From contig NZ_CM003596.1 of NCBI RefSeq assembly GCF_001435845.1, positions 1,860,001 to 1,924,000 on the forward strand: a DNA stretch of 64,000 nucleotides, read 5' to 3'. The notes beneath the pieces are model-generated. The model ran no database searches, had not been told where the DNA came from, and worked only from the letters and a program-made list of their open reading frames with translations. Every line of letters begins with the position of its first letter. Within the stretch, counting starts at the first letter, position 1. The position numbers and the translations under genes were made by a program. The DNA is from Psychrobacter sp. P11G3. GTDB lineage: Bacteria > Pseudomonadota > Gammaproteobacteria > Pseudomonadales > Moraxellaceae. This document shows positions 1 through 8,360 of the stretch, in pieces.

Positions 1-284
1 TATTAGGACTGTCAAAATTTGCCCGTATCGTTGATATGTTTGCCCGTCGTTTGCAAATACAAGAAAACCTAAGTGAGCAGATTGCACAGACCATTATGGA
101 TGTTACTGGCTGCCGCGGCGTCGCAGTCGTTATGGATGCATCGCACATGTGTATGATGATGCGCGGCGTTAGCAAACAGCATTCAACCACGCGTAGCACC
201 GCGATGCTTGGCGAATATCAACACAATAATCAAGCACGTAATGAATTTTTGGGTGCGGTACCTAAGCGTCAACCAGCGTTTTAA
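1..284 (+). CDS. folE: GTP cyclohydrolase I, C-terminal part (5' end outside window)
   Basis: The reading frame is open from the window edge and ends at TAA 282-284, so only the last ~93 residues are present. Family role: converts GTP to 7,8-dihydroneopterin triphosphate, the first step of folate/tetrahydropterin synthesis, as a cytosolic zinc enzyme. Visible family features are the block [14 protein letters not shown], whose Cys is the expected third zinc ligand, followed by [10 protein letters not shown] and a C-terminal NEFLGAV segment like the family end. The gene ends just before a long palindromic terminator shared with the convergent msrAB gene. Identification is firm; the N-terminal half and the start cannot be assessed. 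Confidence 0.9.
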   Translation, partial: LGLSKFARIVDMFARRLQIQENLSEQIAQTIMDVTGCRGVAVVMDASHMCMMMRGVSKQHSTTRSTAMLGEYQHNNQARNEFLGAVPKRQPAF

Positions 285-318
285 GTTGCTGTTAGTTGCC
301 TAGGCTGTTGTGAATAAC

Positions 319-363
319 AACCAAATAAAAAGGACGCATATGATGCGTCCTTTTTATTTGGTT
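319..363. terminator. bidirectional terminator between folE and msrAB
   Basis: Perfect inverted repeat with 21-nt arms (319-339 and 343-363) around a 3-nt loop. The GC core GGACGC/GCGTCC is flanked by A-rich and T-rich runs, so it can terminate transcripts from either side. It lies between two convergent genes. Confidence 0.85.
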
Positions 364-381
364 GACTGATAGGAAATAGTA

Positions 382-1596
382 CTAACCAATTGGTTTTACA
401 TCATCTACCCAATCGCCATAACCAGCAGCTTCCATCTGCGCCAATGGAATAAAGCGGAGCGCTGCTGAATTCATGCAATAGCGCTTGCCTGTCGGTGCTG
501 GACCGTCATCAAACACATGACCCACGTGTGAGTCCGCGTAACGACTACGAATTTCAGTACGGGTTCCAAATATTCCTCGATCTGGCTTTTCAACCACTAA
601 ACTCGTATCCAATGGGCGAGTAAAGCTCGGCCAACCCGTACCAGATTTATATTTATCACGCGAAGAATACAGTGGCTCACCAGATACCACGTCTACATAT
701 AATCCAGGCTCTTTATTATCCCAATACTCATTATCAAAGGCGCGCTCAGTACCCTCTTTTTGGGTGACTTTGTACTGAATATCACTAAGGGACTTTTTTA
801 GCGCATCTTGTGAAGGTTTTACGAATGTCTCTGGGTTAAAACCTTTGCTTACTTTGCTATCCGATGTGTTATTTGACGTCACTTGCTGTGTGCTATCTAC
901 TTCGGGCGTAAACTTACTAAAATCAAGCTCGTAGTTTTTACCGTAGACACTCTCGATAAATTGATAGCGACCAGAATTGAAGGTATAAGCTTTATAGCGT
1001 ATTGGGTTCTTTTTATAGTAATCTTGATGATACTCTTCAGCAGGATAAAAAGTGCTAGCAGGTACAATCTCAATCACTACTGGTTTGTCATACACACCAG
1101 ATGCTTGCAGTGATTGCTTGGCCGCTTCTGCGATTTGCTTTTCTTGCGCATTGTTATAAAAAATCGCTGGACGATACTGTGTGCCGCGATCAACATACTG
1201 CCCTTTATCATCAGTAGGATCAGCGATTCTCCACAGCGCCTGTACTATGCCGTTGTAAGTAATCTTCTTAGGATCATAATACACCTGCGCTGCCTCGGTA
1301 TGCCCAGTACCACCTGCTGACACCTGCTTGTAGGTTGGGTTTTCGGCGGTGCCACCCGTATAGCCAGACACGACTTCTACCACGCCAGGGATTTTTTCAT
1401 AACCTGCTTCAACACACCAAAAACACCCACCCGCTACCGTGGCTACTGCCAATCCTGGTGTAGTCGGTGCATATGGGTTAGCGGCAGTTGGGTTTTTTAC
1501 AGTAGCACTGTTTTCAGTTGATGCGCAGCCTGCGTAAAACGCACTACTCGCTATGATAACTAACCCTATAATTTTAGATGGTAATATGCGATTCAT
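382..1596 (-). CDS. msrAB: peptide methionine sulfoxide reductase MsrA-MsrB fusion, lipoprotein-like
   Basis: 404 residues. The N-terminus is a lipoprotein-like signal peptide with hydrophobic residues 8-20 and Cys24 in YAGC, predicting a periplasmic enzyme anchored to a membrane. The MsrA domain (about 50-210) has [16 protein letters not shown], with catalytic Cys58 and a second Cys61. The MsrB domain (about 265-400) has SGTGWPSF and [11 protein letters not shown] with catalytic Cys374. Known role: repair of S- and R-methionine sulfoxides in oxidised exported proteins, as in Neisseria PilB. Two oddities: the PilB resolving Cys (in SGCGWPSF) is Thr here, and the CxxC zinc motifs of many MsrB proteins are absent, so Cys374 is the only Cys in the MsrB half. 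No thioredoxin-like domain is fused. Gene is single and convergent with folE. Confidence 0.93.
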   Translation of the reverse strand: MNRILPSKIIGLVIIASSAFYAGCASTENSATVKNPTAANPYAPTTPGLAVATVAGGCFWCVEAGYEKIPGVVEVVSGYTGGTAENPTYKQVSAGGTGHTEAAQVYYDPKKITYNGIVQALWRIADPTDDKGQYVDRGTQYRPAIFYNNAQEKQIAEAAKQSLQASGVYDKPVVIEIVPASTFYPAEEYHQDYYKKNPIRYKAYTFNSGRYQFIESVYGKNYELDFSKFTPEVDSTQQVTSNNTSDSKVSKGFNPETFVKPSQDALKKSLSDIQYKVTQKEGTERAFDNEYWDNKEPGLYVDVVSGEPLYSSRDKYKSGTGWPSFTRPLDTSLVVEKPDRGIFGTRTEIRSRYADSHVGHVFDDGPAPTGKRYCMNSAALRFIPLAQMEAAGYGDWVDDVKPIG

Positions 1597-1811
1597 AAAA
1601 ATCTCCTAAGCGTAATGTCCTTTAAATATCCTAACGCTTTTGTATCACTGAAACATTCCTATACTGTTATATATTTACAGTTTATTAAGATATTTTTTAT
1701 CAACTGAGTGTAATTACAAGATAAATTAAACGATTATTTGATAACGACCATATATTTTATTATGACTTAACTATGGAAATAAGACGGAAAATTTATTATA
1801 TCAATGCATTA

Positions 1812-1846
1812 AAAAAGCCTATCCTCCAAAGAGTAATAGACTTTTT
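1812..1846 (-). terminator. terminator downstream of the iron alcohol dehydrogenase
   Basis: Inverted repeat with 11-bp arms (1812-1822 and 1836-1846, one G-U pair) and a 13-nt loop. On the minus strand the stem ends in a run of six T. It lies about 30 bases after the alcohol dehydrogenase stop. Confidence 0.7.
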
Positions 1847-1874
1847 ATTATAATGTTACTAGCCCTATCAAAAA

Positions 1875-3179
1875 CTATGATGCTGTTTCATTATTATTAT
1901 CAGCACGTTCGTCGCTAGCCTGCTTAATTTTCGTTAGAATTTCTTTGATTTCAGATGCTGATAGATAGGTGGGCACGGCATAGGTGTCACTGACTTCTTT
2001 TGCCGCTGCCTTTGCAATATCATCAAAGTCGCTAGTTTGCATACCATTGACAGTCGGATCTATGTTTAGATCTGCAATCAAGTCTCTAACTTGGGTGATA
2101 AGGTGATCTGCTATCTCACTATCGCCATTGGCTGCTTGACCATCCTGTACCATACCGGTTCTTTTCGCCAGTGCAGCCAGTCTTTTTTTGCTCGCTTTAC
2201 GATTGACGTCGAGCACATAAGGCAACACGATGGCATTGGCACGGCCATGAGGAATACTATAGTAAGCGCCTAACTGATGCGCGATAGCATGCACATAGCC
2301 CAGACCTGCTTTATTAAAAGCAATCCCGCCATAATGAGCAGCGATACCCATCTCTTCTCTTGCTTTTAGGTTACCACCATCTTTATAAGCTAGTGGTAGA
2401 TAATGCATGATAGATTTTACGGCAGAGGCTGCATAATAATCTGTCTCTACGCTGGCATTGGCACTCATCCATGCTTCTAGTGCATGGGTCAATACATCAA
2501 TACCAGTATCTGCTGTAATATGGGCTGGCATGCCTTTCATGATAACTGGGTCAATCGCTGCGGCTAGCGGTACCATTCTTGGGTCGATAGACAATGCTTT
2601 TTGGTGTGTTTTGTCATCCGATACTACTGCGCCAAGCGTCGCTTCTGAACCCGTGCCAGCCGTCGTTGGTACGCAGTATAGCGGAGTCGCAGGCTTTCTT
2701 GCTTTAAGAATACCGATTAGCTGCTTTGGCTTGCACTTGTTGCCTTGAGACATGGCTATCATTTTGGCCGCATCGATCACTGAGCCGCCGCCAATGGCTA
2801 CGATAGAGTCACAATTGGCTTCGATAGATTGACGGAGCCCTTCTTCAACTACTTTAAAAGTAGGATCTGGCGTAATACCGTCATAGATGTGATAACTGAT
2901 ATTTTTCGCATCTAGATAATCGGTGACTTTTGCAGGTATGCCCAGTTCGTTGAGCACTGTATCCGTGACAATAAACACATTGGTATTGCCTTCATTGATA
3001 AGCATATCGCATAGCTCATTACAGGCAGTCTCGCCAACGAATAACATCGGTCTTCTGATAGGTATCACATAAGATACTGCTTTTAATACCTTTGCCCGAG
3101 TCTTAGCCACAGCCAAATAACCAGCATGCTGCAAACTGTTGTTCTTTACCAATTTAGTAATACTGTTTTGTGTTTTCAT
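1875..3179 (-). CDS. iron-containing alcohol dehydrogenase
   Basis: 434 residues from the chosen ATG at 3179, which has AAAGGAT about 10 bases upstream. A longer frame opens with TTG at 3218 but lacks a good ribosome-binding site. Group III (Fe-dependent) alcohol dehydrogenase features: AIGGGSVIDAAK for NAD(P) binding, TTAGTGSEAT, DTGIDVLTHALEAW with a metal-ligand Asp/His region, and HAIAHQLGAYYSIPHG carrying further metal-ligand His residues. Family members reduce or oxidise short alcohols and aldehydes in the cytosol; the substrate cannot be read from sequence. The gene has its own terminator and is separated from the yej genes by about 280 bases, so it is probably a single transcription unit. 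Confidence 0.88.
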   Translation of the reverse strand: MKTQNSITKLVKNNSLQHAGYLAVAKTRAKVLKAVSYVIPIRRPMLFVGETACNELCDMLINEGNTNVFIVTDTVLNELGIPAKVTDYLDAKNISYHIYDGITPDPTFKVVEEGLRQSIEANCDSIVAIGGGSVIDAAKMIAMSQGNKCKPKQLIGILKARKPATPLYCVPTTAGTGSEATLGAVVSDDKTHQKALSIDPRMVPLAAAIDPVIMKGMPAHITADTGIDVLTHALEAWMSANASVETDYYAASAVKSIMHYLPLAYKDGGNLKAREEMGIAAHYGGIAFNKAGLGYVHAIAHQLGAYYSIPHGRANAIVLPYVLDVNRKASKKRLAALAKRTGMVQDGQAANGDSEIADHLITQVRDLIADLNIDPTVNGMQTSDFDDIAKAAAKEVSDTYAVPTYLSASEIKEILTKIKQASDERADNNNETAS

Positions 3180-3462
3180 GAGCACAAAAATCCTTTTTAA
3201 TGATGGTTTTAACTGCAATAAAGACCGTTAAAGACCGTTTTTGCCAGCCAGTTAAATATTACTAATTTACGAGCGCCAGAATGTATAAAGATACGTATCA
3301 CAGCATTATAAAATGGGCAGCTCTCTAAAATTATTGTACCACTGCTTTTTTCAATATGTCGCTATTATTATGAACTGCGATGTGTCAATTTTATACCAAG
3401 CCGCTTATTTTAGTCGCTTAATTTTATTGATCAATTTAAGTGGCTACAGTAAGTCGTTTAAA

Positions 3463-5142
3463 CTAGTCAGTACTTGCCTTTAACAGTTGCTGAGTGTAAG
3501 TATGTTGTGGGTGATTAAAAAGATCTTCGGTACGTCCAAACTCCACACACACCCCTTGTTTCAATATCATGATATGCTGACACAGTGCACGTACTACCTT
3601 GAGATCATGACTGATAAAGACATAGCTGACTTGCAGTCTTTCTTGAATTTCACGTAATAAACTAACTACTGTGACCTGTGTGGTACTATCGAGCGCAGAG
3701 GTCGGTTCATCTAATATAAGTAAGCTTGGTTTCATAATGAGTGCACGCGCCAGTCCCACGCGTTGACGCTGGCCACCTGACAGCTCATGCGGATAACGCT
3801 GCGCAAATGCTAAAGGCAAATGTACTGTAGCAAGACTATCTAGCACCGCTTGCTGACGGACGACTTTATCCACGCCTTGTACTAACAATCCTTCTTCCAC
3901 GATTTGCATGACCGTCATACGCGGATTAATACTGGCAAATGGATCTTGAAATACCATCTGTATCTGCGAGCGGAAGTTACGTAGCGCTTTTTTGGACAAT
4001 GCTGAGATATCTTTACCATTGACCACTATCTGCCCATTCACGCGTGCTTGATTGCTTAGCAATTGACTAAGTGCCAGCGCAATGGTGGTTTTACCAGAGC
4101 CAGACTCACCGACGATACCCAATGCCTGACCTTTTTGCAGTGTCATATCGACACCTTTGACCGCGTCAAACCAGCGCTTGGTACCACCAAACAGACCTTT
4201 TTCAATTGGGAATTGTACATTAAGACGCTTCACTTCTAATACGCTTGATTGTTTATCTGCGTTATCATCTTCTATGGTTAATGCTTGCCCAAAGTCTTGC
4301 TTAATAAGTGTGCGGGTATAATCGGCTTTAGGCTGATCGAATAACGCTGACGTTTGACCCTGTTCGATCGTTTGACCTTGGTGCATAACGATGACCTCAT
4401 CACTATAGCGCCTGACCAGATTGAGATCGTGACTGATTAATATCATCGCCATATTGTGCTTGCGTTTGAGATCATCTAGTAGCATCAAAATCTCATGCTG
4501 CAATGTCACATCGAGCGCAGTCGTTGGCTCATCAGCGATCAAGATATCAGGCTGCTGAGCCAATGCCATGGCAATCATCACTCGCTGACGCTGACCACCT
4601 GATAGCTCATGTGGGTAACGATTCAATTTGTCAGCAGGATCTGCAATATTGACATCATTTAGCAAAGCGATACTGGTTTCTCGCCATTGCTTCTTAGCTA
4701 CACCAACTAGACGCAACGATTCAGCAATTTGTTTAGCAACCGTATGCAACGGATTTAATGCGGTCATCGGCTCTTGAAATACCATTCCGATCCGCTGTCC
4801 ACGAATAGACCGTAATGCAGCATTACGCGCCTTATCATTCGCTATAGGCAAAGTAGACATGCCTGTCGTACTTGCCAATTGAACCTCACCAGTAATTGTC
4901 AAACTATCTGGTAACAGACCTAGTAACGCAAGACTGGCAATCGATTTACCAGAGCCTGACTCACCAACGATAGCCAAAGTTTGCCCCTGTCTTAGCTCAT
5001 AAGACAGCGCATCGACCAACTGGATACCTGTAGTCGTCGTGATAGTGAGCTTATCTACAGTTAGCATAAGCTTATCTTGTGCACGATTAGGGCTTTCATC
5101 TGGCGCGTTGCTATGCTCGGCAGCGATAATATTTTCAGTCAT
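3463..5142 (-). CDS. yejF: oligopeptide/microcin C-type ABC importer, double ATPase subunit (YejF-like)
   Basis: 559 residues from ATG 5142; the longer frame begins at TTG 5187 inside yejE and is disfavoured because AAGGCG sits about 8 bases before the ATG. Two complete ABC cassettes in one chain: Walker A GESGSGKSIAS and GESGSGKTTIAL, and two LSGGQRQRV signatures followed by DEPTTALD and DEPTSALD. This fused-ATPase design is typical of YejF. It powers uptake through YejB/YejE in the inner membrane. The start codon lies one base after the yejE stop, so translation is probably coupled. Last gene of the minus-strand cluster; no strong terminator is seen after it. Confidence 0.92.
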   Translation of the reverse strand: MTENIIAAEHSNAPDESPNRAQDKLMLTVDKLTITTTTGIQLVDALSYELRQGQTLAIVGESGSGKSIASLALLGLLPDSLTITGEVQLASTTGMSTLPIANDKARNAALRSIRGQRIGMVFQEPMTALNPLHTVAKQIAESLRLVGVAKKQWRETSIALLNDVNIADPADKLNRYPHELSGGQRQRVMIAMALAQQPDILIADEPTTALDVTLQHEILMLLDDLKRKHNMAMILISHDLNLVRRYSDEVIVMHQGQTIEQGQTSALFDQPKADYTRTLIKQDFGQALTIEDDNADKQSSVLEVKRLNVQFPIEKGLFGGTKRWFDAVKGVDMTLQKGQALGIVGESGSGKTTIALALSQLLSNQARVNGQIVVNGKDISALSKKALRNFRSQIQMVFQDPFASINPRMTVMQIVEEGLLVQGVDKVVRQQAVLDSLATVHLPLAFAQRYPHELSGGQRQRVGLARALIMKPSLLILDEPTSALDSTTQVTVVSLLREIQERLQVSYVFISHDLKVVRALCQHIMILKQGVCVEFGRTEDLFNHPQHTYTQQLLKASTD

Positions 5143-5143
5143 A

Positions 5144-6256
5144 TTAAGAACGCCTTGGGTCAAACGCGTCACGCAGCGCTTCGCCAACGAAGATGAGCAA
5201 TGACAAAATAAAGGTCAAACTAAAGAATCCTGACAAAGCAAGCCAAGGTGCATCAAGGTTATTTTTACCTTGTACCATGAGCTCACCAAGAGACGGCGAG
5301 CCAGGCGGCAATCCATATCCTAAGAAATCTAGCGCGGTTAAGGCGATAATATTGGCCGTTAAAATAAATGGTAGTTGCGATAAGCTAGAAGCTAACGCGT
5401 TGGGTAAGATATGTCTAAGCATGATTTGACTGTCCGAAACACCTAAATTGCGTGCAGCTCGCACATAGTCAAAATTACGGGCTCGCAAAAACTCTGCCCG
5501 CACCAAACCAACCAGTCCCATCCAACCGAACAACAGCATCATAGCAAACAACATAATAATGCTGGGACTAAACAGACTGACCAAAATAATGATCATAAAT
5601 AGCTGAGGCATACCGCCCCATACTTCCATAAATCGCTGCCCTGCTAGATCTACCCAGCCACCATAATAGCCTTGTACCGCACCAACGATAATCCCAATCA
5701 GTGCGCCCGCAAGCGTCAAGGCCAGACCAAACAGTAACGACACTCGCATACCATAAAGTATCCGTGCCAGCACATCACGCCCCATATCATCAGTACCAAG
5801 CCAATTTTGGGCATTGGGCGCTGCTGGATAAGGCAGACCAAGCTCGACGTTGGGCGTCTGATCGGCAAACGGGATAGGCGGCATTATATAAAACCCTTGC
5901 TCATCAATCAGCGACTGCACTGCAGGGTCTTTATAATTGGTTTCGGTCTCAAATACACCGCCAAACGTTGTTTCAGGATAAGCTTTTAATACCGGAAAGT
6001 AATAATCGCCTTGATACTGCACTAGTAAGGGTTTGTCATTGGCAATGACATTAGCCGCCATGCAGATGACAAATATCACTGCGAAAACAAACAGTGATAT
6101 CACCCCTAGACGATTTTGGCGAAAGCGATTTAATCGCGCTTGCCAGATAGGATTTAAGCGTTGCTTTTTTGTGGTAGATGGCTGCTCAGGCATTGGCGCT
6201 TTATCTGGTTCGCTATTAATAGTACTGCTCTTTGGTGAAGGTTGATTATTTGACAT
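5144..6256 (-). CDS. yejE: ABC importer inner-membrane permease (YejE-like)
   Basis: 370 residues. A polar, Pro/Ser/Lys-rich cytoplasmic N-terminus (about 1-40) precedes a first membrane helix and a periplasmic loop. Then come LGTDDMGRDVLARILYG and a binding-protein-dependent permease domain with the EAA-type loop (RNFDYVRAARNLGVSDS, then HILPNAL) that docks on the ATPase. Family role: one half of the transmembrane channel for oligopeptides or microcin C-like compounds. The ATG overlaps the yejB stop in TAATG, a direct sign of translational coupling. Order yejB-yejE-yejF matches the classic operon. Confidence 0.92.
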   Translation of the reverse strand: MSNNQPSPKSSTINSEPDKAPMPEQPSTTKKQRLNPIWQARLNRFRQNRLGVISLFVFAVIFVICMAANVIANDKPLLVQYQGDYYFPVLKAYPETTFGGVFETETNYKDPAVQSLIDEQGFYIMPPIPFADQTPNVELGLPYPAAPNAQNWLGTDDMGRDVLARILYGMRVSLLFGLALTLAGALIGIIVGAVQGYYGGWVDLAGQRFMEVWGGMPQLFMIIILVSLFSPSIIMLFAMMLLFGWMGLVGLVRAEFLRARNFDYVRAARNLGVSDSQIMLRHILPNALASSLSQLPFILTANIIALTALDFLGYGLPPGSPSLGELMVQGKNNLDAPWLALSGFFSLTFILSLLIFVGEALRDAFDPRRS

Positions 6257-7326
6257 TAGCGGCCCTCAAAATCAATACGAGGATCAATTAAGTGATAACT
6301 CAAATCACTGATTAATTGCAGTAGCAGCCCCACTAAGGTAAAGATAAATAGCGTGCCAAATATCACTGGATAATCGCGTTGTTGAATGGCTTCAAACCCT
6401 AACAAGCCCAAGCCATCTAGTTTAAAGATAATCTCAATCAAAAAGTTACCCGCAAAGAAGATACCAACAATAGCGGCTGGAATACCGGCAATGATAATCA
6501 ACATCGCATTGCGAAAAACATGGCCGTATAGCACCTGACGCTCACCTAAGCCTTTAGCACGAGCGGTCAGTACATACTGCTTGCCCAGTTCCTCTAAAAA
6601 GCTAAATTTGGTCAAATAGGTCAAACCTGCAAAACCGCCTACAGTACTTGCCAGCAGCGGTAACGCTAAATGCCAAAAATAATCTTTTACTTTACCAAGC
6701 GCACTTAGCTGATCAAAATTCTCGGACGTCAGTCCCTGTAATGGAAAGATATTCCAATAGCTGCCACCTGCAAAGAAAACCAGTAAAATCACTGCAAAGA
6801 CAAACACAGGTATCGCATGACCGATCGCCAGCAACATAGCCGTGGCTTTATCAATGCCTGAGCCATGATGCATCGCTTTGTACACCCCCAATGGAATAGC
6901 AATCATATAGATAAGCAGTGTACTCCACAGCCCAAGCGATATTGAGACTGGCAGCTTCTCTATAATAAGGTCGGTCACCGATTGCCCTTTGAAAAAAGAC
7001 TCACCAAAATCTAGCTGAGCGTAGTTCTTTAACATAAGCCAAAACCGCTCTGGGGCAGATTTATCAAAGCCGTACTGGGCATTAATAGCAGCGACCATTT
7101 CTTCAGAGAGGCCTCGCGTGCCTTGATAAGTACTGTCGTTGCCACCTGCACTGCCCGCGCCAATATTACCGCCAAGCGCATTGTCTTTTGCGCCCTGCTC
7201 AATAAGTGCCAGCTGCTGCTCAACAGGCCCGCCCGGTGCCGCCTGTACGATCACAAAATTGGCAAGCAATATCAAAAATAGTGTCGGCAATATCAGTAGT
7301 AGTCTTTTTAAGATATAACGACCCAT
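6256..7326 (-). CDS. yejB: ABC importer inner-membrane permease (YejB-like)
   Basis: 356 residues, starting at ATG 7326 with AGGAAG about 10 bases upstream. N-terminal hydrophobic helix (ILKRLLLILPTLFLILLANF), a Gly/Gln-rich periplasmic stretch, then a permease domain with EAA-type segment YVLTARAKGLGERQVLYGHV and a C-terminal LIDPRIDFEGR like other dipeptide-type permeases. It pairs with YejE to form the channel. Stop overlaps the yejE start by one base. About 100 bases separate it from gloB upstream, so the three transport genes form a tight unit that may be read on from gloB and the binding protein. Confidence 0.92.
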   Translation of the reverse strand: MGRYILKRLLLILPTLFLILLANFVIVQAAPGGPVEQQLALIEQGAKDNALGGNIGAGSAGGNDSTYQGTRGLSEEMVAAINAQYGFDKSAPERFWLMLKNYAQLDFGESFFKGQSVTDLIIEKLPVSISLGLWSTLLIYMIAIPLGVYKAMHHGSGIDKATAMLLAIGHAIPVFVFAVILLVFFAGGSYWNIFPLQGLTSENFDQLSALGKVKDYFWHLALPLLASTVGGFAGLTYLTKFSFLEELGKQYVLTARAKGLGERQVLYGHVFRNAMLIIIAGIPAAIVGIFFAGNFLIEIIFKLDGLGLLGFEAIQQRDYPVIFGTLFIFTLVGLLLQLISDLSYHLIDPRIDFEGR

Positions 7327-7429
7327 AATGGCGACTTCCTAAATAAAGAGAGATAGCAATGACGTTCAGCAGCGAATTGTGGTGTATTAAATAGGTGCTT
7401 AAAAGCAAACTATTTGTTAAAAACTTACT

Positions 7430-8209
7430 TTAAAAGTTGTTTTTCAGCTCACGTAACGCTGCAAATACCGTTAACGACTTCTCATCATCGATAGGCATTT
7501 TGGATTTAACTCCTGCGATTACACTCGGCTCTTGTGTACGTAAAAACACATTTACCGTGCGCTCATGCTCTAGTGTCACTGGTAGCGTTGCCATGCCTTG
7601 TTCAGTTTGTACCTCTGCTCGTGCTAAGGCTTGCTGCATCGATTCATTGTCAGGTTCAATAGATAGACCAAAACGTAGGTTACTGGCCGTATATTCATGC
7701 GCCGGATACAGTAGCGCCTCATGAGGCAAGCCGTTCAAACGCTTAAAGCTCTCATGCAGTTGCTCAATCGTACCAGTAAACACACGTCCACAACCTGCAC
7801 TAAACAACGTATCACCGCAGAAACAATGCTTTTGCCCATCGATATCCAAAATATAGGCCATATGGCTAGCGGTATGCCCTGATACATCCCAGACTTGCGC
7901 AGAGCAGCCCCATGCGCTCACCGTGCTACCGTCTTTGATAGTTTGATCTTCATCGACGCCATGCTCACTATGCGCAACCAGATGAGTCATCGGATACGAT
8001 TCCTGCAACTCTGCGACGCCGCCGATATGATCATGATGATGGTGAGTCGTCCAAATCGATGTTAGTTCGAGCTCATGCGTCTCTAGATAATCAATGACCG
8101 GCTGGGCTTGACCTGGATCAATGACAATCGCCTGCTTATTATTTTCATTAATCAATGTCCAGATATAGTTATCGCTAAATGCTTTGATTGGGTGAATACG
8201 AATACTCAT
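7430..8209 (-). CDS. gloB: hydroxyacylglutathione hydrolase (glyoxalase II)
   Basis: 259 residues, the usual GloB length. Metallo-beta-lactamase fold with TTHHHHDHIGG at residues 54-64 (metal ligands His56, His58, Asp60, His61), further metal/active-site blocks SGHTASHMAY and FCGDTLFSAGCGRVFTGT, and the C-terminal substrate-binding stretch YPAHEYTASNLRFG typical of glyoxalase II. Role: hydrolyses S-lactoylglutathione to lactate and glutathione in methylglyoxal detoxification, cytosolic. Its position between the binding protein gene and yejB is unusual; in other bacteria gloB is not part of the Yej importer. Spacing is 151 bases to the binding protein gene and 103 to yejB, so co-transcription is possible but not shown. 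Confidence 0.93.
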   Translation of the reverse strand: MSIRIHPIKAFSDNYIWTLINENNKQAIVIDPGQAQPVIDYLETHELELTSIWTTHHHHDHIGGVAELQESYPMTHLVAHSEHGVDEDQTIKDGSTVSAWGCSAQVWDVSGHTASHMAYILDIDGQKHCFCGDTLFSAGCGRVFTGTIEQLHESFKRLNGLPHEALLYPAHEYTASNLRFGLSIEPDNESMQQALARAEVQTEQGMATLPVTLEHERTVNVFLRTQEPSVIAGVKSKMPIDDEKSLTVFAALRELKNNF

Positions 8210-8360
8210 ATTAAATCCTTACCGGTAGTTATTTTTGTTACGTGTTATTTTAAATTATTTAATTTAACTGTTATTTGATAGCAATAGCATATATTTAATA
8301 AAACAACATATAGGCTCAGCTGTCCGTTGTTATCGGGTCAAGCTTTATAGTAAATACTGT

